Assembly: GCA_030761205.1 (NCBI GenBank) | Contig: JAULJL010000038.1 | Location: forward strand, 2,666,001-2,730,000 | Reading direction: 5' to 3' | DNA: 64,000 nt | From: Fremontodendron californicum | Lineage: Eukaryota > Streptophyta > Magnoliopsida > Malvales > Malvaceae | Shown: positions 36,109 to 47,407 of the stretch, piece by piece | Position numbering within the stretch: position 1 is the stretch's first letter | Layout: each line of letters starts with the position of its first letter | The notes under the pieces: generated by a model | Databases searched by the model: none | What the model was told of the DNA's origin: nothing | Seen by the model: the letters and a program-made list of their open reading frames with translations, nothing else | Made by a program: the position numbers and the translations under genes

Positions 36109-36440
36109 TCAAATGATGAAATTACGAGTAACAAACAAAAACAGGTATAGGATTTGGAGTACCATGCAACTAGAATTTATATAAAAATTTGAAACTATTA
36201 TCCCAAGCAATCCCTCCCTCAGCCCTCGCCAAAGTAAATACTAGTATAAACAAACAATATTGTAAGGAGAGGCATTAGAAGAAATTTGTCACTGTTCAAT
36301 GAAAAAATAAAAACCTAATTAACATTATATAAAATCTACTAAATATTACACACCCTCATCAGGCAAAGCAGAAGAAATACCGCAATAATTTGATATAAAA
36401 AAGGGATTATAAATATTGAAATTCGAGTTTCAAATCGTAA

Positions 36441-37541
36441 TTACTGAGAACTTGGCTTGATCCAAAGTGGTCGGTAGTATAAATAACGCGATTCATGCAA
36501 ATACTTTGACTCAGGGAAGAGGTTTACCTCCTTATTATCACAGTTGTAGATGCCTATTAGATAGCGATAAACTATGCCGCCTGAAAAAACATAATTGTCA
36601 TCATCGGCAAAGTAAATGCAGTTGGAGCGGCAACCACGGTGGTCGGCTGCCAAGACGGAGAAACTGCAGCAATTACCAATAAACACCGACCGATCACCCA
36701 ACGACCAGATTCTCTCCCACTTCCTTGTCACCATATCCAGCTTGAAAATCTCAAATTCCCATGTTAAAGTACGAACATAGTGCTTAAAGTACTCATGTTT
36801 AAATGGGATCACAGTGCAAACTATCATACAAAGATAGCCACCCAAATCAACAATGTGTTTCGTTTTAGCAGCGCAATTTGGAGGTGCTTGTGCGAATTCT
36901 ACAGCTTTCGGCCGAGACGGTGGTCTGTTTAAGTCTTGACATATAAGAAGTTGACCTGAATTAGTAACCGCGAAGAAATCGCCATTAAAACAATTGATAT
37001 CATGCAATGGATATGGTGAATCAATTGGAGTCCATGATTGATCACCAAGCTTTGTAAAAAACAACGATTTGTTTCTTGAATAAATTGCCATAACAATGCA
37101 ATCGGGAGAAGTAGGAGTTGAGGATAATAAGAATTTGTCTATAAAAAGTTCAAGCGAGGGAGATGAAGGAAGCGGAAAAGAGAGTCTAGATAAAGGATTA
37201 AACAATTGAATTTTGAAATCAATGCCGTAGGTTATCAACCAGCCTAAAGGAGTGCCCCAACACCTTCTTCTTTTGATCTCGGGTAATTCAAGCTTGAGGA
37301 ACTGATCATGAGAAGTGGTGTAAAAGCACCGGTTAACGCCGTCGTGTTCTTTCTCTCCGATCATTAAACATATCGGGAATTCAGGCTTCTGATCATCTTT
37401 GAGAGAAACTTGCCAAGATCGACAGACTGCAGCAATCCGAATAAAATCCTTAATTGAGTAAGTTTTGCTTACAATGTATCGCAAAACATCACCTGGAATA
37501 TCGGCCCAATCTTGGTAAAACTCTGATATTTCCGATCTCAT
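36441..37541 (-). CDS. DUF295 F-box protein, intact paralogue
   Basis: Single-exon 366-residue protein. F-box at residues about 13-50 (DIPGDVLRYIVSKTYSIKDF, AAVCRSWQVSL), the SKP1-binding part of SCF ubiquitin ligases. The DUF295 region follows (WGTPLGWLITYG, NCCSFSVLAADHRGC, NLFPESKYL, RPLWIKPS). No kelch or LRR repeats. Substrate unknown. The paralogue's first ATG (MDSFDFKK) is here followed by ATA TGA because of a small change at about 37542-37546, so translation must begin at the next methionine, MRSEISE. This creates an 8-codon upstream frame overlapping the start (see 37538-37564). The neighbouring copy at 24846-26001 is frameshifted, so this is the functional member of the pair. Confidence 0.88.
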   Translation of the reverse strand: MRSEISEFYQDWADIPGDVLRYIVSKTYSIKDFIRIAAVCRSWQVSLKDDQKPEFPICLMIGEKEHDGVNRCFYTTSHDQFLKLELPEIKRRRCWGTPLGWLITYGIDFKIQLFNPLSRLSFPLPSSPSLELFIDKFLLSSTPTSPDCIVMAIYSRNKSLFFTKLGDQSWTPIDSPYPLHDINCFNGDFFAVTNSGQLLICQDLNRPPSRPKAVEFAQAPPNCAAKTKHIVDLGGYLCMIVCTVIPFKHEYFKHYVRTLTWEFEIFKLDMVTRKWERIWSLGDRSVFIGNCCSFSVLAADHRGCRSNCIYFADDDNYVFSGGIVYRYLIGIYNCDNKEVNLFPESKYLHESRYLYYRPLWIKPSSQ

Positions 37542-37564
37542 ATTTTGAAATCAAAAGAATCCAT
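37538..37564 (-). promoter_or_regulatory. Upstream ORF overlapping the F-box start codon (ATGA)
   Basis: ATG GAT TCT TTT GAT TTC AAA ATA TGA: eight codons whose stop overlaps the main start as ATGA. In the paralogue the same ATG is in frame with the protein. It could lower initiation or allow reinitiation. Confidence 0.6.
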
Positions 37565-37793
37565 GTGAAAAAAGTTTTTTTTTTTTTTTATAATCTGACT
37601 CTGAATATCGAGTTTTATATATATATATGCATGACCTGAGTCCCAATCCTTCTAGGACACGAAACTGTGTACTTTCAGTCCAAGGTAGAAAAAAGAAAAA
37701 TAAAAAGTAGGAAAGAATTAATTTAGCGTAAAAATCATTAAATCATTTTTCTTGAACGTTTTACATAAGGAATTTAAAAAGCTATTGTAATTA

Positions 37794-38215
37794 AGGGTGT
37801 AAACGAAATATCTGTATTTGCAAGTTACTAATATTCGACTCGAAAAAAACTCGAATTCAGCTTGGTATTGTTGAACTCGAGCGAGCCGAATTCGAATATC
37901 CTAATACTTGACTAGCTCGCGAGCCTAATCGAGTTTTTATTTATTTATTTTTAATTAGTATTGAAAAATCTCAATTCGAACTCGAAGTCGAGCTAGATCT
38001 CGCAAATAATCGAGTTTGAAGTCGAGCATGAAAATCGAGCTTATTATTTACTAAGTAAACGAGTCTAATCGAGCGAGTTCGAGCAGTTCGATTTTTATCT
38101 TGAATTGAGCTCTGGTTTTATAAGTGAAACTCGATCAAGCCGAATTTCTAGTCTCGAATTTCGAGTCGAGCTTGAGCTTCTAACAGCTTGAACTCTGCTC
38201 GGCTCGATTACATCC
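37794..38215. mobile_element. AGGGTGTAAACGA-type TIR element, 422 bp
   Basis: Left end AGGGTGTAAACGAAATA; right end GGCTCGATTACATCCC. The interior is rich in CTCGAGC/GAGCTCG motifs. It is absent from the equivalent place in F-box block 1 (about 26240), so it inserted after the block duplication. Confidence 0.7.
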
Positions 38216-38220
38216 CGAGT

Positions 38221-40119
38221 CGCAACGCGATGTTACAATCGCTATTTTACGATTTCTTCGGTCTTTCCATCGTTGATATTCAGTGTTGATATTCACCGCA
38301 TTTGATTGCGATTAACATTTGTTACGTCTGTTACCATAATAAACGCGATGCGATCAAAAATACATTAGCTACCGCAATTTAAATATTTCTTCTAGATATA
38401 ACAAAACTTAAAATTCTTTAACTAGAAGTAGCGAAAATGGTTCTACATAAAAAATTAAAAAAAAAAAAATAATATAATTGAGGAAAAACATATTTTTTAT
38501 AAGACAATTCTTATGAACAAATATAGTTTCTCAATTAAACATAACTATTGTTGACGAATAAAATCAACTATTCAATTGATAGATTAACATAATTTTTCAT
38601 AATTTATATTTTAATTCATAAAACTTAGCTAGATCAATAGTTTTGTTAATACCAAATAAAAAAGTAATTGATTATTGTTTATAGAGGTGACAAATTCTCA
38701 CCCAAATCGAACAAGGCTCATATTGGTCTTAGACTAATATGATGCGATTTGATTGATCAGATTGAGAAAATTTTAAAATTCGAATTTGAAAAAATTCGAT
38801 CTCAAAACAATTTGAATCAGAGTTAATCTAAATTTGAAACAATCCAAATTTAAAATTATTCAGCCTAAAATATATAATTTGGATCGATAACGACTTGAAC
38901 TTGAGACCAATATGATATGAAGCTCGTAAAAACATGAAAAGCCTCAAACTATAATTAATCCAAAAATGATCAAACTCGAAAATATTCGAATCTAAAATTG
39001 AGATGATCCAAATCTATAAATATGATAAGACTAGACCTGTTCAAGGGCCGGACTACCCATCCGGCCCTACAAGCTCGGCATACCCACCTTGGCCTGGGTA
39101 AAGATTTTAGTAATTCGGTCCTACCTGACCCGACCCTAATTACTATTCATTAAATAAAAAAATTATTTAAATTTAATTATAAAATATAAAAATAATTTTT
39201 TAATATTTTGTAAACAGTAAAATGAACTTTCGAACCGGCCTGACCCATTTTGTTGATTTTCCTTCAACTAGCTAGGATGTTGGTAAATCCTTGCTGGATC
39301 TTAGATTTGAATTTTCCAGCCTAACACCTTCTCTACTCTTCTTCCACCTCCATTCTAAAAAAGATGGAGAAAGAAAGGCACAAAACCAGATAATATTTGG
39401 ACAAGACACGGAAAAAATAAATAAAACACGACACAATACAAAAAAAAAAATACAGACATGACACAAATATATGAATGTGTCAAAATCTATATAACACAAA
39501 TTATTAACACGTCAAAATTTATATTAATATAAAATACCTTAAACACGATTATGACATGAGAAAATACACGAACACGACACGAATATACGAATTGCCAGGT
39601 CTACACAATGATGAAATGTGAATGGTGCTTCTTACCCAAGAAAATGGAAGACAAAAGGTAGAGATAAACAAGAAGAAAATACTAGTATTGCAAACCATGT
39701 TGTCAATAGGTGAATGAGAACAGATATTATATCAAGACTGGTTTCTTTATTTAGTGTGGAAAACAAGAAAATAAGACGAAACAAAACAAACCTTTTTGCA
39801 CGGTGGAAATTGCGAAAAAAAAAAACTAGAATCTAATCTCTGGCAAAACATGACACTTACTAAAGCCAATTGAAAAGAACTACTATATTGACAGGAATAA
39901 GGGAAGAAGAAGATTCAATGATTCATGATGTTAGGAAATGCAAAATGAGCACAACTCTATTACATGACCTAAAATGAAATGAAGCATCATCTTGCACTGT
40001 AATGCAACTTAATTATCTCAACTCCTCAAAAGGTGTAACTCAAATGGATTATTCAATTCAAAGGAGTCCCACAAACATTATTCAAAACACTCAACTCACT
40101 TCAATATTAAAATTAAGAA
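38221..40119. other. Intergenic region, repeat-rich
   Basis: Contains the tail of F-box block 2, an AGACCTGTTCAAGGGCCGG repeat fragment at about 39030-39245, and ACACGACACGAATA-type repeats at about 39400-39600. The last few hundred bases are probably 3' UTR or downstream DNA of the RING gene. Confidence 0.45.
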
Positions 40120-43100
40120 TTAAGAGCAAGCATAACGTACAGGAATACGCCGCTGGATGGGAGTCCTACAAGAAGGACAGTCCTTCATCCCTTGTTTCTC
40201 GTGAAGCTCATTGCATGTAGTGCAAACAACCTGATGAGCACATGGGATAAAAACCACAGACATCTCCTCTGACAGACACATCACACATTCACGTTCACGT
40301 TTCACATCTCCTTTTCCTGAGAAGCCATGGAAATCTATCCCCACTTCTGAGATAAGAGGGGTTCGAGATTCTTTTTGAGCTGTACCATATCTGCTATCTG
40401 TAAATCTTCCCACATAGCTTCCATCAATACCCCTTCGAAGTGCAGCAATTTTTGAAGAGTCTGTCTTCAATCTCAACTGAGAGATTTCTTTTTCAAGTTT
40501 CTGAATATCCTCTTTGTACTTCTGCAAACTCGTTTCTGCCTTTGACTTAATCATGTCCTCTTTTAATTTTGCTGAAGCCTCAATTTCTTCTCTTTCCTTT
40601 CTTATTGAACTAGCCTGAGTAAGTATTTCTTCCTTTACCTTTTCTTCCTGTTGCCATCTGACCTGTGATAGTTTTCCTTTTCAATGAGAACAGGGTCATA
40701 GCATAAGCCATAATTATAAGAAACACCTACAGACAGCAAAAGTTCATTTTTTTTGAACAAATTAGCAACATACCTCAAAATCCTGATAAGTGGTGGCTTG
40801 AAACCAAAAAATATGTTATATCCAATCAATTTGAAAATAGAAATATTCTCAAAAAAACTTGAAAATTGTGGGAAAATGCGTAAGGTGAATTGAATATGCT
40901 ATAGGACAACTCCATTGACCAAATGTTAGGACATAATATGAAATCAGAGCTAGGATGTAGCAAATATTAGTTTCTGCCCAATTTTATTCAGAAACTTTGG
41001 CATCAAAATCCAAACAAAAAATATGTAGTAATAAATAGCCTAAAATGAAAAAATTAGGTATAGAATTGACCCACAAATCTGGAGTGATTTTGGCAACCTA
41101 TACTCTTCCATACAATGGACAATCTGCAATTGACTCCTTTTCTTTGCATTTTGCATTAACTTTTACTAGCAAAAACATATCTTTTATGCCCATTACATGT
41201 AAGAGCACCATTTACATGTGTTTACCATATCCATTTGCCATCTCAAAGGAGTATCCCAATTGTCTGCTGCACTTATATGATGTGAAATGTAACACCAACT
41301 ACATGAAATAAAGGACATCTAGAGACTGCCATGCAAAAAATTTTAGATCCAACACTTCACTTTGGGGACTTCAGAAGTGGTGTTCAAATCATTATAACAC
41401 TTTTCACAATCTCATAAACGAACTACCTATCTAGAGTATTTTGGCAACTTCTTTTGACAATTCAAATTATACAAAGTGTAATCAAGTTGATTCTCAGAAA
41501 TCTGAACCATCTACATCAAGCAACGGATGATTTCCTCACCAAGTCTCATTTTTACAAAGCTGCTGGTAGAAATTTATTATAATATATCAAGGATTACCTC
41601 TTGTTTATATGAGGAGAAAATTGGGGGTGAGAAAGAATCAAAGAAGAGATAAAGAAATGCTTGGAAATTAAACTTTCTTGAAGACATACCTCAAGCTGTT
41701 CTTCGAGAACTTTAGCCTGCTGTAATTCCTGCAGCATCTTGGCAACCTTGCGTTTTTCAGTCATGAGCTCTTCCTGGAACAAAGTTTTCTGCTTCTCCCA
41801 AGACTGAACTTTCATCAGTGTTTTCTTCTCCCTCTTTGATACCTCCTGACAGCTAGCTGCCGACTCTGCGGCATGTAATTTTGCAGCTTCCATATCCTGC
41901 CGTAGTGCAGCATTTTCCACCTCAAGCCTGCAGACAGTAGCATTAGCACGTTCAACCTGCCCACTAGCCTTAGACAAAGCAACATCCATCTCAACGAGCT
42001 TCTTCTTAGTGTTTTCTTCCAAACTCAACTTCTCTTTCTTAAGCCGTTCGACTTCTTCTTTCTCTTGCCTCAAAGTCTTAAGTTCAGCTTTGTCCTTACT
42101 TAGTCGACAAGCAGCCTGCATAACCTTTTGATTGGCCCACTCTGTCCATTCCTGGAGCTGATTTTGCAGTTCCTGCACCCTAGGGACCAGCTTCAGAATC
42201 CTCTCATCCTTCTTATCCTGAGGCACCCATTGCCCCAAGGATTTATCATATGGCATCCCAGCATAGCTCGAATTAGCAGCCTCGGAATGAGAAAAAGTAG
42301 GCACTACAGATGAATTGCTTTTGGTTGGCAATGAGAGGGAAAGCTCAGTATCAGCAGTTGATAATGCAGGTGGATTATTGATAGATGGTAATTCAGGCAC
42401 TGAAGAAATATTATTACCATTATCTAAGCAAAATGTTGCAGAAGAAGAGGGTCCTGAATTAACTGAAAGATTGTGACTCCCATTATCTTGAGGAACATCA
42501 GCTCGCATTGCCTTAATTTTCAAGGATGCACTTTTCATATTAACAGCAGCAGAGTCAGAGACCGATTTTAGTTTCTTGTCCGTGATTAAACCTCCCAAAC
42601 CGCTCAGTTTAGCTCTAGATGACCCTTTAGATCCATATGTCTTGTAGTTTTTCTCCAGATGAAGTGACTTCTGCCGAAGAATATATTCTCTCTTGGAAGA
42701 GTGAATCTTTCTAGTACCCACAATTTTTTCTTCCAGTGTTGAAGACTGAGATGTTCCTGCCACACTGAAAGTTTTATCTGCACTATCAGAAATGGAGTTT
42801 GCTCCCTCTTTCTCCGAGACTATACCACTTAGAACAACAGAATTCTTAGATTTTGTTGCATTATTGATTCCCATAGACGGTACCTCTGGTAGAGAACTAC
42901 GAGAACAAGGAACAGAAGGAACAAGTTTACAAGGATTCGGAAGATTCAATTCAGAAGTTTTGGCTTCTATCTTCAACTGGGGTTGGTTAAAAGTGAAAGA
43001 ACTCCCATTGGAAGCTCCACCACCAACAAAACTACTCAATGATTCACCATCCAAAGCACAAGCATGTGACACATTCATGTCACAAATTAACAAGCACCAC

Positions 43101-43798
43101 ATTGCATCCCCAGTGCTGAAGAACGGCCGAACTTCTCGAAGAACACAAACCAATTCTGCTAATATATACTTCTCCAGCTGCTGCAGATCCTCAAAACAAT
43201 GGTCCCTTGAAGGATTACTATCTTGGCCACTTTTAAGAAATGCTAGGGTATTATCCACTATATTTGAGACAGTGTCTTTACAACCATAACAAAGGCCAGA
43301 CCTCAAAACTACCTTAGTAGCCATTTCTTCTGTATAACCACAAGCAACAATTTTCTTTATTGCACTCTTGAATATTGCATCCAAATTGCTTAAAACAAGT
43401 TCTTCTAGCTGAGCTTCTGTGGGATCACTCCAATCAGCATCTTGGAATCCATCTGCTTCTAGCTCCTCTCGAGGCCGATTTGACCAAACCTCAGAAGAAC
43501 CTATTGTGCTGGACAATCCCAGGTCAAGTTTTAATCCATCAGAATGATATTGGTTAACACCACACAAATCGCAAGCACTAGCTTGACCATGGACTGGGTT
43601 GATTTCGAACTTCTCAGCGCAAAATTCATAACTTGGACACCCGTTTTGAGGTGAATTTATAATCTTATTCGGATCACCTAAAGGCGGATCAGCCCGGAAC
43701 TTTCTCTTATTCCTACTGCCTTTTTCTTGAATTGATGATATCAATGCAGACACTTGATTACCACCACTACTACTACCTTTAAGAACCATTGATGCCAT
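40120..43798 (-). CDS. RF298: RING-type E3 ubiquitin ligase, RF298/RF4-like
   Basis: Large plant E3 ligase. Two coding exons, 41690-43798 and 40120-40662, give 883 residues. N-terminus MASMVLKGSSSGGNQ with a basic stretch (RNKRKFRADPPLGDPNK), then an acidic WSDPTEAQLEELVLSNL block. A long coiled coil (about 520-790: EEVERLKKEKLSLEEN, KVAKMLQELQQAKVLEEQLE, DIQKLEKEISQL) precedes a C-terminal C3HC4 RING at about 829-868 (CVMC ... CAHQVVCTTC ... CPSC) with all eight zinc ligands. The protein ends about 15 residues after the RING. The start is preceded by a likely 5'-UTR intron (43806-44307, acceptor GATGCAG just before CTTAAAAATGG). The same layout occurs in Arabidopsis RF298/RF4. Substrates are unknown. 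Confidence 0.93.
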
Positions 43799-43805
43799 TT
43801 TTAAG

Positions 43806-44307
43806 CTGCATCCAAAACAACAACAATATAAATACGTTTATCAAACTATCTACACAATCAAAAATACGATACAAAAATCCAAAATTCAAAATTGAAATTA
43901 TTACATAATCAGCTCATTAGATCATTCACTAGCAAACTAAAAATAGTAATAATATCATATTATACATCAAAAAAAAGAAAAAAATCGTATCTTTATATCT
44001 CAAGTATCAAAATTGATAATACCAAAAATCAGAATTCTGCAGCAAAACGAAAAACTCAATCAATTAAAAGAAACAAAAACTACCTAGATTTCAAATTAAA
44101 TAATCAATGCATTAACAAAATACCCACAAGTAAAACAGAAAAAAAAATTATTCAATCAATCAATTTTTAATATAATCTAAAATTAAAAAAAAATAAAAAA
44201 GCAATAGATCAATAAAAAAATAAAAAAATCGGATTGAGTCATTGATGCGGTAACGAAAGATCTTTTTATTTGATTTATGATCAGATTTCGATAATCGAAA
44301 AACCTAC
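43806..44307 (-). other. Probable 5'-UTR intron of the RING ligase gene
   Basis: On the minus strand, ACAATCGG|GTAGGTTTTTCG is a good donor and TTTTGGATGCAG|CTTAAAA a good acceptor ending 7 bases before the ATG. The AT-rich content fits an intron. Confidence 0.6.
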
Positions 44308-44399
44308 CCGATTGTGAGCTTATTTTGTTGGAGAAAAAATCAAAGACGAATCTCAGAGCATCGGTACAATAGAAGAAAATATATATATGAGAGAGCTTT

Positions 44400-45429
44400 C
44401 TTTTTCTTGAATTTTTTTTTATTTTTTTATTTATTTTTGCATTGAACGTCTCTCAGTTACTCTCTAGAAAAGTATTTTCGATTTATTTGTTTTTTCTTTT
44501 TGGCTTTTAATGTTTGTGAACCATGGTTGGCTATTTCTCTTTCCTAAATTAACCATGGTTAAGAAAAAATTAGTCATGGGTTTGGATTTTTGTTTATTCT
44601 TATGCAAAATAATTATAAAAAAAAAAAAAAAAAAAAGAAAGAAAGAAAAAATTGTCTTCAATTATTTTAGCAAATAATATTTTAAAACCACTAAGGATAA
44701 TTTTATCTTAATTTTTTTCTTTCAATTCATTTGTTAGGTCACATTATGAACTTAAATTTGATATAAGGATATTTATAATCAAATAACATGATTAGATTAT
44801 AAGCAAAATTAATTAAGTTTTAAAATATAAATTTTTTTTTATTTCAAATACAATGTTAAAATATCTATTTTTTCTTATAAGTTTTATCTCATCATGAGTT
44901 TTTATTTAAAAAAAGGATATTCATGCCATACAATTTGAGCCGATTTATTGAAGTTGATTTACTAAAACAAATGTTCAAATGCTATATATGGTTATGTTAA
45001 TAAGTGTTTAAAGAAATTTTTTTTAAATTATTATATTAAGTTATTATTTTCAATGCATTAAAATTCATCAAAATAAAATTATTGTATGCAATATAAAATA
45101 TTATTATAAATAATAATTTAATTAATCTAAATGCTTGAAGCCTTTAATGACCATCTAATTTGCCTACAATTTATCATAAAATAAAATTATCCCATTCTAT
45201 CTTCACCTCTCTCATTTTTCTATACCAATAATTGTTTGGTATAAATTTTTTCTACTAATATTCCAATATATATCTCATAAAAAAAAAGTTTCATTATAGT
45301 ATTAAAACATTTATTTTCCATTAAAAGTCAAACAATTATAAACTTTTTGTTTTCTGTCAATGCTTAACAAAAAATTAATTGAGGTAGATCAACTAAAAAG
45401 TTTATATCTTTTTCATTAGCCTTTTAACA
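44400..45429. other. AT-rich intergenic region
   Basis: Promoter side of the RING gene and beyond; long A/T homopolymers (for example about 44619-44636). No gene or element ends seen. Confidence 0.5.
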
Positions 45430-46225
45430 AACTATAACGTGAATGTTTTGTGTATTAAATATTTTTTTATTTATTAAAAAGTAAAATAGTTAAATAAATT
45501 TTATATTTGTCAGTATATATCTAAATCGTTTGAATGTATGATATTGAACATACTCAAATAATTAAACTAATTTGATGATTGTTGCATGAAGAAAAAATTA
45601 GTGTTTTTGTGTGTTTTAAGCATTTTTCGTCCTGTTAAAAGGCAAAATGATCAAACAAATTTTTTTATTTGCAAATTATGCATCTAAATAGTTCGAGTAT
45701 GTGATATTAAACTTGCTCAAATAATTAAACTTGATGTAATGATTGTTGCATGAAGAAAAAGCTAGTGTTTTTGTGTATTAAGCACTTTTCGATCTATTAA
45801 AGGGTAAAATAGTTAAACAAGTTTTATATTTGTCAATTATACATCTAAATAGCACGAGTGTTTGATATTAAACTTGGTCAAATGGATAAACTTGATTTGA
45901 TGACAGTTGCATGGAAAAAGAGTTAGTGTTTTTGCGTATTAAACATTTTTCGTCCCGTTAAAGGACAAAATGGTCAAACAAATTTTATATTTATCAGTTA
46001 TGCATCTAAATAGCCCGAGTGTGTGATATTAAACTTGTTCAAATCGTTAAACTTGATATGACGACTATTGTATGAAGAAAAAAAAAAGTGTTTTATGTAT
46101 TAAGCACTTTTTGACCCGTTAAAAGGTAAAATAGTTAAAAGAATTTTATATTTATTAATTATGTATCTAAATAGACCGAATGTGTGATATTAAACTTGCG
46201 ATAATTAAACTTGATGGATTGATTG
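45430..46225 (+). repeat. Tandem array of about five 162-bp units
   Basis: A unit with TGATATTAAACTTG, GATTGTTGCATGAAGAAAAA, GTGTTTTTGTGTATTAAGC and TTTTCGTCCCGTTAAA recurs at spacings of about 161-164 bp (the GCATGAAG mark falls at about 45583, 45747, 45908 and 46070). Units have diverged by substitutions, so the array is old. It is small enough to be a local satellite seed. No coding. Confidence 0.75.
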
Positions 46226-46509
46226 TTAATTTAAACAAACTATATTAACCTAATAATCCATTTTCATATATTCTCTTAATATTTTGAGTTAAAATAAGGT
46301 GTTCAAGAGAATAAAATTCAGCAAAAAAAATCATAATTTTAAAATAATAGTACATTAAAAGCTTTCTAATTTCATATAGTAAAAAAAACATAAGCATAAG
46401 TTTTATTGAAAATTTTAGTTGTTATTTATTTATTTTTAAGCCTATTTATTTTGACCCAAAAGAAAAAAGAGCTTAACCACACCCCTTAGCTACCCAGTAC
46501 CCACAAAAA

Positions 46510-46971
46510 ATGTACAAAGGAGCGCCACCGCCAAAATCTGCGCCTCCTCCGTCCCCGCCACAGCAAGCGGCGCTCCACCAAGATGACGCCACCGATGACG
46601 ATGAGAACGTGAAACAGCTCAAGGAATGCTCTGCTCTCTACATATCCTTACAAGTAAATAAAATATCTATTTTTTTTCTATTTGTTATTTAAACTACTCT
46701 AAAACCCTAGTTAAAACCCTTCTCTATTTTCACTGCATATTTTTATTTTTTGCAGGATTGTCTTGTTAAGAGCAATAGAAATTGGAAGTCTTGTCAAATG
46801 GGTATGCTTTGAATTCCTTGATTTTCTTGTTTCTATAAAAAAAAAAAAAAAAAAAAAAAAACCCAGTTGGAAAACTTGATTCTTCCACCAAATTTTGTTT
46901 TTTGTTTTTTCATAGAGGTTCAAGCTTTGAAGGCATGCAATGAAAAGAAGAAGAATACCAATGGGAAGTGA
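46510..46971 (+). CDS. Small twin-CX9C protein, COA4-like
   Basis: Three exons, 46510-46653, 46756-46801 and 46916-46971, encode 81 residues. A proline-rich then acidic N-terminus (residues 1-37) is followed by two CX9C motifs (CSALYISLQDC and CQMEVQALKAC) and a lysine-rich end. Twin CX9C proteins are imported into the mitochondrial intermembrane space and folded by MIA40. The sequence between the motifs (LVKSNRNWKS) resembles cytochrome c oxidase assembly factor 4 (COA4/CHCHD8), but COX19- or COX23-type proteins cannot be excluded. Exon junctions are phase-consistent. The start at 46510 is the first ATG after an AT-rich upstream region. Confidence 0.85.
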
Positions 46972-47407
46972 AAAAATTTTATGTTGTAAGGATGAGAAAA
47001 TCACCTCATCAATTCACAGATTCAGAGCAATTTTTTTTTTAATGTTGATTTGACTGAGAAATGTAACTCATCAAAAGTCAACGATGTTAGTGCAAGATGT
47101 CAAGAGAAATAGAGAGATTCTAAGAACAGCTTTTTAAATACGCACATAAAGTCCTCAGGTTCTAACATTCTCTTTTCAATGCACACAAAAGATTACTTGG
47201 GAATTGATACAAACAAACAAAAATCATTAATGTCAAACAAGGACTAAAATAACCAAAATAGCAGTCATGAAGACAAGAGGCTTTATTAAGAACCAAAACA
47301 TATTACTAGTTGAAGTTGACACTCATAAACTATTCTCACCGATTTCATTTATTTGTTAAAATTGTACACTTGATCAGCTTGTTCTTTATGCTGAAACAAC
47401 TTTTTCC
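46972..47407. other. Intergenic, convergent 3' ends
   Basis: About 440 bp between two convergent genes, probably mostly their 3' UTRs. No repeat or element end seen. Confidence 0.5.

Larger units (their letters stand above)
35590..39010. repeat. Segmental duplication, copy 2 (F-box block)
   Basis: Colinear with 24000-27080, with the extra TIR element at 37794-38215 that copy 1 lacks. Confidence 0.8.
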
